The notes beneath the pieces were generated by a model, which worked only from the letters and a program-made list of their open reading frames with translations, made no database searches and had not been told where the DNA came from. A stretch of 38,277 bases of DNA from Nocardia neocaledoniensis (GTDB lineage Bacteria; Actinomycetota; Actinomycetes; Mycobacteriales; Mycobacteriaceae). The stretch is from NCBI RefSeq assembly GCF_029868625.1, contig NZ_JARWOJ010000207.1, positions 1-38,277 on the forward strand, read 5' to 3'. The translations under genes and the position numbers were made by a program. Positions 17,966-25,752 of this stretch are shown here, in pieces. Positions within the stretch are counted from its first letter, which is position 1; each line of letters opens with the position of its first letter.

Positions 17966-20809
17966 GTGCGTTCACTTTCCCGACGGCGGGCCGCGGGCGG
18001 CCTGATCCGGCCGCGCACCATCGCCGGTCAGCTGGGCCGCATCCTGGCGGTGTCGCTGGTGCTGGTGCTCGTGCTGCTCGGGCTCACGATGGCCACCCAG
18101 GTGTCGGCGTACCGGCGCAGCGGCGAGACCGTCGACGCGGTGGCCCTGGCGCTGCTGGCCCAGGACCTGGTGCATCAGGTACAGCGCGAACGCGGCCTGA
18201 GCAACGGCCTGCTCGGCGGCGACGAGCGGCTCGGGCCGCCGGTGCTCGATCAGCGCGCCGACACCGATACGGCCCTGCGGATTCTGGCCGAGGCGGTGGC
18301 GGCCGGGCCGCCCGGTGCCACGGCGCTGGGCGCGGCGCTGAACCAGCTCGCGGGGGTGCCGGGGCTACGTGCCCGGATCGACACCCGCGCGATCACGCGG
18401 CAGGCGGCGTTCCAGTTCTACTCCGACAGCATCGACGCGGTGAACCGGGCGGCGCTCGGTCTCGACCAGGCCCGTGATCCGGCGATCCGGCACGGCCTGC
18501 AGGCGCTCTACGCGCTCGGCGACGCCAAGGAGTTCACGGCACGCGAACGCGGCTTCCTCAACGGTGTCTTCGCGGCCGGTGCGTTCGCCGAGGGGGAGTA
18601 CCTGCAGTTCCTCGACATCCGGGCCGCCCGCGCCGCCGCGTTCACCCAGTTCGAACGCGACGCGACGGCCGCGCAGCGGGATCGGATCGACGCGGTCCGC
18701 ACCGGGGCGAGCGCCGCGCTGGCCGCCAGGGCGGAGAACATCGCGATCGCCTCGATGGCCGGACCGCTCACCCACCCGGTCGATCCGGCGACGTGGTGGG
18801 CGCAGATGACCGACGTGATCGACGCGCAGCGCACCGTGCAGCAGGCCATCGGCGCCGACATCCGCGCCCGCGCCGACGAACTGCGCCGCACCGCCCTGCT
18901 CACGCTCGCCGCCTACGCCCTGGCCGCGCTGCTCGCCGTCGCCGCCGAGGTGGTCCTGGTGATCGCCAGTGTCCGGGCGATCGTGCGCCCGCTGTCCGGG
19001 CTGGCAGGCGAAGCCGACGACGTGGCCTCCCGCCGCCTGCCCACGGCGATCGCCGCCTGGCGCGACGCCGACACCGCCCCGCCCGCCCCCGCGCCCGTGC
19101 GCACCCCGCCCGGCGCCGGCGTGGAGATCGACGCGGTCGCCCGCGCGCTGGACCGGGTGCAGACCACCGCCTTCGACCTGGCCTCCGAGCAGGCGCTGGT
19201 GCGGCGCAACACCACCGAATCGCTGGCCAACCTGGCCCGCCGCAACCAGAACCTGGTCCGCAGGCAGCTCGGCCTGATCAGCGAGTTCGAGCGCGAGGAG
19301 ATGGACCCGAAGGCGCTGTCGAATCTGTTCGATCTCGACCACCTCGCCACCCGCATGCGCCGCAATGCCGAGAGCCTGCTCGTGCTCGTCGGTGAGGCGA
19401 GTCCGCGGCGCTGGGCCGAGCCGATCGCGCTCACCGATGTCATCCGCGCCGGGCTCTCGGAGGTCGACGACTACCGGCGGGTGGCGTTGCGCCGTGTCGA
19501 CGAGATCGCGGTCGCCGGCGCGGTGGTGAGCGAACTCGCCCATGCGCTGGCCGAACTCATCGAGAACGGGCTCGCGTTCTCCCCGCCCGACCTGGAGGTG
19601 GAGATCTACGGCCGCAAGGTCGCGGGCGGGTACCTGCTCGCCGTCGTCGACCACGGTGTCGGCATGGGCGCCGAGCAACTCGCCGAGGCCAACGCGCGGC
19701 TGCGCGGCGAGCAGGACTTCATCGTCGCCTCGACCCGCTACCTCGGGCACTACGTCGTCGGCCGCCTGGCCGGGCGCCTCGGCATCGACGTGGAACTCAC
19801 CACCTCCCCGGTCAGCGGCATCGTCGCCCGGATGCTGCTGCCACCGAGCCTGCTCGCCGACGAGAACGCCACGCGCCCAGCGCGATCCGGCGACGACCCG
19901 GGTGCCCTCGAGGCGGGGTCGACACCGCCTGCCGGGGTGAGCGAGTCCATCGAGCGACCGGCGCAGGCCGCCGCGGCGCGGGACGATCTTCCCGGAGCCT
20001 CCGCTGATGACCGATACGCTCCGGCGATCGCAGCGAGCGTGGTGACCGGAGACGCCAGTGCGGAGCGCGGTGGTGCCGCCGGGAGCGCCGGTACCGCCGG
20101 GGCGACAGCGGTGACGGGGCTTTCCCTCGACATCACCGGTGGTGGTGCGCAAGCAGCGGCAGTGCGCCGCGTTCCAGGGGATCTGGGCGCCGCACCCTCG
20201 GGTCGATCCGGCGTGGATCAACGATCCCGCGCACAGGTCCATCCACCGTCGGCTCGGACCTCCGACGGTGGAACCGAGGCAGGCACCTCGCGCATGCCCG
20301 GCGTCGGCGCGCCAGGCACGGTGGCTTCGCGGCGGGCGGATTCGGCCCCGCCGTCTCGTACGAACGGGGCAGCGACGCCTTCTGATGCGAACGGTCTCGC
20401 CGGCCCAGGGCCGACGGCTACCGGTGCACGGACGCTGCGCTCCGGCCCGACTTCCGCCGCCGCACAGGGTGACTCGCCGTACGCGCAGTTCGTCAATGGC
20501 GCGGCGCATTCCCGCCGCGAGCCGACGGTGCGGGAATCGGTCGATCCGGGGGACGGCATCGTCCGGCACGTGGGCCCGCAGGCGGCGCCCACCGTCGAGC
20601 GCACCCGCAACGGACTGGTGAAGCGGGGCAAACGCGCCAAGGCGCCGGAAGCCCCGCCGCGGGGTGCCGTGTCCGAGCCGCACCGCCCGCCCGCCGTGGA
20701 ACGCACCCCCGAGCAGACCCGCGGCCTGTTGACCGCGTTCCGTACCGGCCACGACCGCGCGGGCGAGGCCCGTGGCGAGCACCGGCCCCGAACCGAGGAG
20801 CTTCGATGA
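17966..20809 (+). CDS. cvnA: CvnA: membrane histidine-kinase-like receptor with nitrate/nitrite-sensing domain
   Basis: First gene of a conservon, a four-gene actinobacterial signalling unit in which a sensor-kinase-like membrane protein works with Roadblock, DUF742 and GTPase partners in a complex likened to eukaryotic G-protein coupling. In the 947 residues: TM1 at ~26-45; an extracytoplasmic NIT (nitrate/nitrite-sensing) domain ~50-290 with the family mark QRERGLSNGLLGGD; TM2 at ~312-335; a helical dimer-like region with RRNQNLVRRQLGLI; and a HATPase domain ~500-630 (N box ELIENGLAFSPP, G box VVDHGVGMG). No standard H-box phosphoacceptor is evident. From ~635 to the end it is a long, probably disordered tail rich in Ala, Pro, Gly and Arg. 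GTG start with GAGGAG upstream. Confidence 0.92.
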   Translation: MRSLSRRRAAGGLIRPRTIAGQLGRILAVSLVLVLVLLGLTMATQVSAYRRSGETVDAVALALLAQDLVHQVQRERGLSNGLLGGDERLGPPVLDQRADTDTALRILAEAVAAGPPGATALGAALNQLAGVPGLRARIDTRAITRQAAFQFYSDSIDAVNRAALGLDQARDPAIRHGLQALYALGDAKEFTARERGFLNGVFAAGAFAEGEYLQFLDIRAARAAAFTQFERDATAAQRDRIDAVRTGASAALAARAENIAIASMAGPLTHPVDPATWWAQMTDVIDAQRTVQQAIGADIRARADELRRTALLTLAAYALAALLAVAAEVVLVIASVRAIVRPLSGLAGEADDVASRRLPTAIAAWRDADTAPPAPAPVRTPPGAGVEIDAVARALDRVQTTAFDLASEQALVRRNTTESLANLARRNQNLVRRQLGLISEFEREEMDPKALSNLFDLDHLATRMRRNAESLLVLVGEASPRRWAEPIALTDVIRAGLSEVDDYRRVALRRVDEIAVAGAVVSELAHALAELIENGLAFSPPDLEVEIYGRKVAGGYLLAVVDHGVGMGAEQLAEANARLRGEQDFIVASTRYLGHYVVGRLAGRLGIDVELTTSPVSGIVARMLLPPSLLADENATRPARSGDDPGALEAGSTPPAGVSESIERPAQAAAARDDLPGASADDRYAPAIAASVVTGDASAERGGAAGSAGTAGATAVTGLSLDITGGGAQAAAVRRVPGDLGAAPSGRSGVDQRSRAQVHPPSARTSDGGTEAGTSRMPGVGAPGTVASRRADSAPPSRTNGAATPSDANGLAGPGPTATGARTLRSGPTSAAAQGDSPYAQFVNGAAHSRREPTVRESVDPGDGIVRHVGPQAAPTVERTRNGLVKRGKRAKAPEAPPRGAVSEPHRPPAVERTPEQTRGLLTAFRTGHDRAGEARGEHRPRTEELR

Positions 20810-21234
20810 CCACCCACCTGCCCACCGCCGACCCACACACCTTCAACTGGCTGCTCGGCAACTTCGTCCGCGAGACCGACGGGGTACGCGACACCGTCGC
20901 GGTCTCCTCCGACGGGCTGCTCATCGCCATGTCCGACGGGCTCGATCGCGCGGGCGCCGACCGGCTGGCCGCGATGGTGTCGGGCCTGGCCAGTCTGGCC
21001 CGAAGCGCGTCGCGCAGTTACGAATTCGACGGCCTGAAACTGATCATGATCGAGATGCGCCGTGGCTTCCTGCTGGTCTCGGCCCTGGGGGACGGCAGCT
21101 GCCTCGGCGTCATCGCCGACGGCGGCTGTGATGTCGGCCTGGTCGGCTACGAGATGGCGGTCCTGGCCGAGCGCGCGGGCGCGTTGCTCGACCCGATGCT
21201 CATCGGCGAACTGCGGGAGTCGTTGCGCAGATGA
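20806..21234 (+). CDS. cvnB: CvnB: Roadblock/LC7 protein
   Basis: Small cytoplasmic Roadblock/LC7-fold protein (142 residues). Such proteins dimerise and act as scaffolds or regulators for the partner GTPase (CvnD). It begins FNWLLGNFVRETDGVRDTVAVSSDGLLIAMS and contains ASRSYEFDGLKLIMIEM, typical of the family. Its ATG overlaps the cvnA stop by four bases (ATGA), and its own stop overlaps cvnC in the same way, so the four products are translationally coupled. Confidence 0.94.
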   Translation: MTTHLPTADPHTFNWLLGNFVRETDGVRDTVAVSSDGLLIAMSDGLDRAGADRLAAMVSGLASLARSASRSYEFDGLKLIMIEMRRGFLLVSALGDGSCLGVIADGGCDVGLVGYEMAVLAERAGALLDPMLIGELRESLRR

Positions 21235-21668
21235 GAGATCCCGATCGCCCCCGGGTGCCCGACCCGCGCATGGTCCCGGTCCGCGCGACCACCGGCTGGC
21301 GCGACCAGGCCGCGCCCCTCCCGGCGCGGTCCGCCGACCCCGAGGTGGACGACCGGTTCGTGCGCCCGTTCGTGGTCACGGCCGGTCGCACGGTCCCCGT
21401 GCTGGACGGCCTGCGGCTGGAAACCCTGGTGCAGGCAGCGCCGTCCGCGCTGTCGGCACCGCTGCGATTCGAGGAGCACACCGTGGTGCGCCTGTGTCAA
21501 CGACCGCACTCCATTGCCGAAATCGGTGCCGCCCTGCGGATTCCGGTCGGCATCGCGAAGGTGATCGTCAGTGACCTGGCCGCAGCGGGCCGGGTGGGCG
21601 TGCGCGACGCGCCGGAGCTGTCGACCGCCGCCATCGAGAGGATCAGGGATCTTGTTCGGGCACTCTGA
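21231..21668 (+). CDS. cvnC: CvnC: DUF742 protein
   Basis: DUF742-family protein of 145 residues. The family has a winged-helix-like fold and is found in conservons between the Roadblock and GTPase genes. Visible marks are VRPFVVTAGRT, LVQAAP, LRFEEHTVVRLCQRPHSIAEIGAALRIPVGIAKVIVSDLAAAGRV. Its first ~30 residues are a basic, Pro-rich extension. It overlaps cvnB by ATGA and probably overlaps the start of cvnD. Confidence 0.93.
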   Translation: MRDPDRPRVPDPRMVPVRATTGWRDQAAPLPARSADPEVDDRFVRPFVVTAGRTVPVLDGLRLETLVQAAPSALSAPLRFEEHTVVRLCQRPHSIAEIGAALRIPVGIAKVIVSDLAAAGRVGVRDAPELSTAAIERIRDLVRAL

Positions 21669-22257
21669 ATTCCGTACGTCGGCTCCGGTGATGCCGTCGT
21701 CGGTGAAGATCGTCGTCAGCGGCGGCTTCGGCGTCGGGAAGACCACGTTCATCGGCGCCATCTCCGAGATCGAACCGCTGGTCACCGAGGCGTCGATGAC
21801 CGAGATGTCGCTCGGTGTCGACGACGCGGGCCATCGCGCCGACAAAACGGCGACCACGGTGGCGCTGGACTTCGGCCGCATCACCCTGGACTCCGAGCTG
21901 GTGCTCTACCTGTTCGGCACGCCCGGCCAGGATCGTTTCGTCTTCCTGTGGGACGACCTGGTGGACGGCGCGCTCGGTGCCGTCATCATCGTCGACACCG
22001 ACCGGGTCCAGGACTGCTACCCCGTCCTGGACTATTTCGAGGACCACGACACCCCGTTCGTAGTCGTGGTCAACCGCTTCGACGGCGCCCCCCACTTCGA
22101 CCTGGCCGAGGTCCGCGAAGCCCTCGGCCTCGACGACTGGATCCCCGTCCTCGACTGCGACGCCCGCGCCCGCGACTCCGTGCGAGACACCCTGGTGGCC
22201 CTGCTCGAACAGGTCCTCCTCCACCGTGCTCGACCTCGCGAGCGCGAGGTCAGCTGA
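21652..22257 (+). CDS. cvnD: CvnD: small GTP-binding protein
   Basis: Ras-like small GTPase of the conservon, the likely output of the CvnABC complex. Marks: G1 loop GGFGVGKT, a T in the switch region (DKTATTVALDFG), G3 FGTPGQDRF and G4 as NRFD (the usual NKxD with Arg for Lys). The start is uncertain: TTG 21652 (201 aa, AGAGGA 9 nt upstream, overlapping cvnC as in many conservons) is chosen; ATG 21691 (188 aa) directly before SSVKIVVSGG is the alternative. The C-terminal end is basic (HRARPREREVS). It converges with the septum-formation-like gene 9 bp downstream. Confidence 0.92.
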   Translation: MFGHSEFRTSAPVMPSSVKIVVSGGFGVGKTTFIGAISEIEPLVTEASMTEMSLGVDDAGHRADKTATTVALDFGRITLDSELVLYLFGTPGQDRFVFLWDDLVDGALGAVIIVDTDRVQDCYPVLDYFEDHDTPFVVVVNRFDGAPHFDLAEVREALGLDDWIPVLDCDARARDSVRDTLVALLEQVLLHRARPREREVS

Positions 22258-22266
22258 CGTCTCCGG

Positions 22267-22899
22267 TCAGTTGCCGATGAGCGACCCCGTCAACTTCGCT
22301 CCGGCGGTGGCCCAGGCGACACACTGGACGGCGGTGGACTTGCGATAGGAGGCCGCGTCGGCCGGGGCATAGGACATCAATTCGACGACCACGTTCGCCG
22401 TGCTCGCTTCGATGATCGGCGTCGCATGGGTGAGGCAGAGGGTCTTGCCCGCTTCGCGGGCGGCGGTTTCGTTCTCCCACCCGGTGAGGTAGCCGACGTA
22501 GACGACCTCGCCGTCGTGGGGTCTGTCGCAGGACCGCGTCGGTAGCGAGTAGACGGTGCCGGAAGAAGACGGCTTGTCGACACATCGCCCGGCGGTGAGA
22601 TCGTTCATCTCGCCGCGGCCGTGCGGGTCGGTGACGCCGCGGTACACCATGGCCCCTGACGCCGCGAAGGCCACGATGCCCGCGCCGATCGCCGCGGCGA
22701 TGATCAGCCCCTTGTTACGCCTCGGCGGGCGGGGTGGGTAGCCGGGCCGGCCCGGGGTCGGATACTGCGGCGGATATCCGGGACCGGCCGGTCCCGGATA
22801 CTGCGGCGGCGGCAACGCGGAGCCCGGGTGTGGCGGTTGCCCGCCCTGCGGATACGGCGTCGCCGGGTGCGGATGTGATGGTCCCCCTGGATGATTCAC
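22267..22899 (-). CDS. Single-pass membrane protein with septum-formation-like domain
   Basis: A 210-residue membrane protein. The N-terminal ~62 residues are a cytoplasmic Pro/Gly/Tyr-rich repeat region (YPGPAGPGYPPQYPTPGRPG), then RRNK and one membrane helix (~63-85, GLIIAAAIGAGIVAFAASGAMVY). The extracytoplasmic domain has paired Cys residues and the pattern LTAGRCVD...CDRPHDGEVVYVGYL, which resembles the septum-formation (DUF4190-associated) domain of actinobacteria. Molecular function unknown. The GTG at 22899 lies 6 nt after a TAGGGT box, suggesting a leaderless transcript. It is 43 bp upstream of, and antiparallel in product order to, no coupled gene; the lipase gene ends at 22943 on the same strand. 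Confidence 0.82.
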   Translation of the reverse strand: MNHPGGPSHPHPATPYPQGGQPPHPGSALPPPQYPGPAGPGYPPQYPTPGRPGYPPRPPRRNKGLIIAAAIGAGIVAFAASGAMVYRGVTDPHGRGEMNDLTAGRCVDKPSSSGTVYSLPTRSCDRPHDGEVVYVGYLTGWENETAAREAGKTLCLTHATPIIEASTANVVVELMSYAPADAASYRKSTAVQCVAWATAGAKLTGSLIGN

Positions 22900-22905
22900 C
22901 CGATC

Positions 22906-22911
22906 ACCCTA
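22906..22911 (-). promoter_or_regulatory. -10 box for leaderless transcript
   Basis: TAGGGT on the reverse strand, 6 nt before the GTG at 22899. No clear -35. Confidence 0.45.
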
Positions 22912-22942
22912 CCGGGGCCGTCGGAGGGCCCCGGTAGGTGTG

Positions 22943-24328
22943 TCAGCGGCTGCCCAGTGGTACGCCGAAGAGGGTGGCGAACTTGGCGGAGAGAGTGTCG
23001 CCGAGGAAGGCGAGGGCGCCGGGGGTGGCGGCCATGGTGCCCGCGTCGGAGGTGGTGCAGCCCTTCGGGGCCGGGACGCCGTCGAGGCGGTCGCGCAGCC
23101 ACAGCAGGGCGGCGGGGCCACCGACGACCTCGGCGACGATGTGTTCGCTGGCGTGGTCGCGGGTGTAGGTGAGGGAGGTGTCCGGGTCGCGGCAGTAGGT
23201 GTCGACGAGGGTGTCGGTGGCGGCCAGCGGGAGGATCTCGTCCCACGCGGAATGCCAGACGAACAGCGGCATGTCGGGCACGGACTTGCCCATGCGGGTG
23301 TCGTCGAGCATCGCCGCGACCGGCGGATCGTCGAGCGGATTGCCATCGGAGCCGATCATGCCGGTGAGGTTGAGGAACGGCAGCAGCGCTGACTGGTACT
23401 GCACGCACAGCGGGGACTTGATCGTCGTGAGCCCCTGGCCGAGCGGGTCGAGCCGCTGGTTCAGATAGGTGGCGAAATCGGGATATTCGCGGGTGAGGCC
23501 GAGTACGGCGGCGAAGACCAGGCCCGAGGTGAGCTGGTTGTTCGCCATGCTCAGCGCGGCGCCGAGATCGGCACCGACGCCGCCCTCGGCCGCGCCGACG
23601 ATGTTCAGTTCGGGCGCGTAGGAGGCGCGCAACTCGGCGGCGTGCCCGGTCGCGATCGACCCACCCGAATACCCGTACAGCCCGACCGGGGCGGTGGGGC
23701 CCACCTCCAGTGGCGCGAACGAGGTCGCCGCGCGGATGCCGTCGAGGGTGATCCGCCCGGCCAGCGGCCCGGCCGCGTACGCCGAGTTCGGGCCCTGGTG
23801 GTCGGGCACGACGACGGCCCAGCCCTGCGCCAGCGCGGCCTGCGCGAACAGGAATTCGGCGGGCACCACGATCTGGCCCGCCACCGGCGCCACCGAAAGA
23901 TGTTGCAGCGCATAGGACGGCGCGCAATAGCCGGCGGTGGAGTCCTCGGCCAGCTGCACCGAGAGCAGCTTGCGCGGTTCGGGCGCCTGCCCGCGCGGCT
24001 TGATCACCGTGGCGACCGCCGGGATCGCCTCGTCGCGGCTGTTGTTGGAGCGATAGGACACCTGCCAGGCGTCGACGTCGACCGGCAGCACACCGAAGTC
24101 GGCGATCCGGACCTGGCGGGCGGCGATGATCGCACCGGGAGCGGTCGCCGCCACTGCGTCGGCGGGCGGAAGGTAGAAGCCGGGGTCGAGTTCGGGCGGC
24201 AGCGGAATCACCGGCGCGGGCGCCACCGCGCCGGGTTCGGCGGCCACCGGGCCGGCCACCACCACGGTCGCCGCCGCGAGTACGCCCGTGACCAGGGCCG
24301 ACCAGCGCAGAGCGAAGGAAGATCTCAT
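22943..24328 (-). CDS. Secreted LIP-family lipase/esterase
   Basis: Exported alpha/beta hydrolase of the secretory-lipase (LIP) family, 461 residues. A Sec signal peptide covers ~1-30 (FALRWSALVTGVLAAATVVVAG, cleavage near VAAEP). The nucleophile is in GYSGGS, the acid residue in the WDEILPLAATD region and the His in the DHASEH region. The sequence has the family's PDHQGPNSAYAAGPLAG segment. It likely releases fatty acids from acylglycerols or other esters outside the cell. ATG 24328 has GAGGA upstream. A perfect 8-bp inverted repeat at 24349-24370 lies just before it and is probably bound by the TetR protein encoded next door. Confidence 0.9.
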   Translation of the reverse strand: MRSSFALRWSALVTGVLAAATVVVAGPVAAEPGAVAPAPVIPLPPELDPGFYLPPADAVAATAPGAIIAARQVRIADFGVLPVDVDAWQVSYRSNNSRDEAIPAVATVIKPRGQAPEPRKLLSVQLAEDSTAGYCAPSYALQHLSVAPVAGQIVVPAEFLFAQAALAQGWAVVVPDHQGPNSAYAAGPLAGRITLDGIRAATSFAPLEVGPTAPVGLYGYSGGSIATGHAAELRASYAPELNIVGAAEGGVGADLGAALSMANNQLTSGLVFAAVLGLTREYPDFATYLNQRLDPLGQGLTTIKSPLCVQYQSALLPFLNLTGMIGSDGNPLDDPPVAAMLDDTRMGKSVPDMPLFVWHSAWDEILPLAATDTLVDTYCRDPDTSLTYTRDHASEHIVAEVVGGPAALLWLRDRLDGVPAPKGCTTSDAGTMAATPGALAFLGDTLSAKFATLFGVPLGSR

Positions 24329-24348
24329 CGTGCACAGTCCTCACAGGA

Positions 24349-24370
24349 ATTGAGACACCGTCGTCTCAAT
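24349..24370. promoter_or_regulatory. Palindromic operator before the lipase gene
   Basis: ATTGAGAC and GTCTCAAT are perfect 8-bp inverted arms around ACCGTC, 22 bp in all, centred 31 bp upstream of the lipase ATG. The size is typical of a TetR operator, and a TetR gene lies 37 bp away. Confidence 0.75.
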
Positions 24371-24407
24371 GAGGGCTACTATGGCACGGGTGTGGTGCGG
24401 GTCGCAA

Positions 24408-25037
24408 TCAGCTCGCGGTGGTCAGGGCGTTGAGCAGGGTGGTGAAGACGTCGACGAGCTCGTCGACCGGTGGGCGCGGATCGTCCAGGCTCCACTGGTG
24501 CACGGCGCCGTTCACCGCGCCGATGAACGCCGCCATCGCCACCCGCCAGCCGCCGGGCGGCACCCGCACCCCGTCGCGTCCGGCGGCGATCGCCGCCACC
24601 ACCTCGCCCCACTCGTCGCGCACTCGCGCGCGGTGCTCCTCGATCTCCGGGCTCACCCCGACGATGTCGACGAAAGCGACCTTGGCGCAGCGGATGTCGT
24701 CGGTGATCGCCGTGGTGTAGGCGCGCACCGCCGCGTCGATGAGGGTGCGCAGGTCATCGGAATCCGCCGCCGCCAGCGCGGCGGTGACCGCCGCCCGCGC
24801 CTTGCCCTGTACCCAGTCGTACACCGCGACGAGCAGTTCCTCGCGCCCGGCGAACTGCTCGTAGAACTGCCGCCGGGACAGTCCCGCCGCCGCGCACACC
24901 TCGGTCAGCGAACTGTTGGCATACGTCTTCTCCGCGAAGACGGTGAGCCCGGCCTCGATGAACAGCGCCCTGCGCTCGACCTGCCGTTCGGCGACCGAGG
25001 TACCGGTGTAGTTGTGTCGGGTCCGTGCTGGCGTCAC
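24408..25037 (-). CDS. TetR-family regulator, probable lipase regulator
   Basis: A 209-residue TetR regulator. The HTH is at ~22-70 (ALFIEAGLTVFAEKTYANSSLTEVCAAAGLSRRQFYEQFAGREELL); the C-terminal domain is helical with a conserved-looking NGAVHQWSLDDPRPPVDELV end. It is transcribed in the same direction as the lipase gene, with the palindrome at 24349 between them; lipid or fatty-acid control is plausible but inferred. The GTG start is preceded at 6 nt by TAGGGT (25044-25049), implying a leaderless message. It is divergent from the acetyltransferase gene. Confidence 0.88.
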   Translation of the reverse strand: MTPARTRHNYTGTSVAERQVERRALFIEAGLTVFAEKTYANSSLTEVCAAAGLSRRQFYEQFAGREELLVAVYDWVQGKARAAVTAALAAADSDDLRTLIDAAVRAYTTAITDDIRCAKVAFVDIVGVSPEIEEHRARVRDEWGEVVAAIAAGRDGVRVPPGGWRVAMAAFIGAVNGAVHQWSLDDPRPPVDELVDVFTTLLNALTTAS

Positions 25038-25043
25038 ACCCCG

Positions 25044-25049
25044 ACCCTA
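25044..25049 (-). promoter_or_regulatory. -10 box of the TetR gene (leaderless)
   Basis: TAGGGT on the reverse strand ends 6 nt before the GTG at 25037, the same sequence and spacing as at 22906-22911. Confidence 0.5.
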
Positions 25050-25076
25050 CTGAGCGGCCGCGCGCACCCACTGGCC

Positions 25077-25106
25077 CAGACACCGCCTCCGCGTCGTGGC
25101 TACACT
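25077..25106 (+). promoter_or_regulatory. Leaderless promoter of the acetyltransferase gene
   Basis: CAGACA (25077-25082), 18 bp, TACACT (25101-25106), then 7 nt to the GTG at 25114. It decides the start: the in-frame GTG at 25096 lies upstream of the -10 box. Confidence 0.55.
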
Positions 25107-25113
25107 CGCCCAG

Positions 25114-25671
25114 GTGGGTGAACACAAGCAGCGGATGCTGGCCGGTGAGCTCTACCGCGACAACGACCCCGAACTGGTGACGGAACGGCAACGGGCGCAA
25201 CGGTTGTGCGACGAGTTCAACCGCACCGGCCCCGAGGAGACCGGGCGCCGCACCGCGCTGCTCGGCGAACTCCTCGGCGCGCTGGGGGAGGGGTCGTGGA
25301 TCATGCCGCGATTCCAGTGCGACTACGGGTATCTCATCGAGATCGGGGCGAACAGCTTCCTCAACTACGACGCGATCCTGCTCGACTGCGCGCCGATCGT
25401 GATCGGTGACGACTGCTCGATCGGGCCGCGCTGCCAGCTGCTGACCGCGTTGCATCCCATGGATGATCACGAGAAACGCAGGCAGCGTTGGGAATCCGCG
25501 GCACCGATCCGGATCGGGAACAACGCTTGGTTCGGCGGCGGGGTCATCGTGTGTCCCGGCGTGACCATCGGCGACGACGTGGTGGTCGGCGCGGGCAGCG
25601 TGGTCACCCGTGACCTGCCGGACCGGGTGTTCGCCGCGGGCAACCCGGCGCGGGTGGTCCGGGAACTGTAG
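25114..25671 (+). CDS. maa: Maltose/galactoside-type O-acetyltransferase
   Basis: Acetyl-CoA-dependent sugar O-acetyltransferase of the Maa/LacA/NodL group, 185 residues. The N-terminal Mac domain begins HKQRMLAGELYRDNDPELV, followed by a left-handed beta-helix of hexapeptide repeats (IVIGDDCSIG, IRIGNNAWFGGGVIVCPGVTIGDDVVVGAGSVVT). The catalytic His lies in LTALHPMD, and the end NPARVVREL is typical. It may detoxify sugars that cannot be metabolised. The start GTG 25114 follows from the -10 box at 25101 and from family length. Confidence 0.92.
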   Translation: MGEHKQRMLAGELYRDNDPELVTERQRAQRLCDEFNRTGPEETGRRTALLGELLGALGEGSWIMPRFQCDYGYLIEIGANSFLNYDAILLDCAPIVIGDDCSIGPRCQLLTALHPMDDHEKRRQRWESAAPIRIGNNAWFGGGVIVCPGVTIGDDVVVGAGSVVTRDLPDRVFAAGNPARVVREL

Positions 25672-25702
25672 GCCCCGGCCCGGAGATCGCCGCGACCGGG
25701 CA

Positions 25703-25725
25703 GGGCGCGTCGCCGGGTCGCGCCC
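25703..25725 (+). terminator. Possible terminator after the acetyltransferase gene
   Basis: GGGCGCG (25703-25709) pairs with CGCGCCC (25719-25725) around a 9-nt loop. There is no U-tract, and it is only 15 bp upstream of the ppc -10 box. Confidence 0.35.
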
Positions 25726-25740
25726 GGACGGTGACGGCCA

Positions 25741-25746
25741 TACTGT
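25741..25746 (+). promoter_or_regulatory. -10 box of ppc (leaderless)
   Basis: TACTGT ends 6 nt before the ppc ATG at 25753. There is no Shine-Dalgarno sequence before this ATG. The -35 region is not recognisable. Confidence 0.5.
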
Positions 25747-25752
25747 TCTTCC

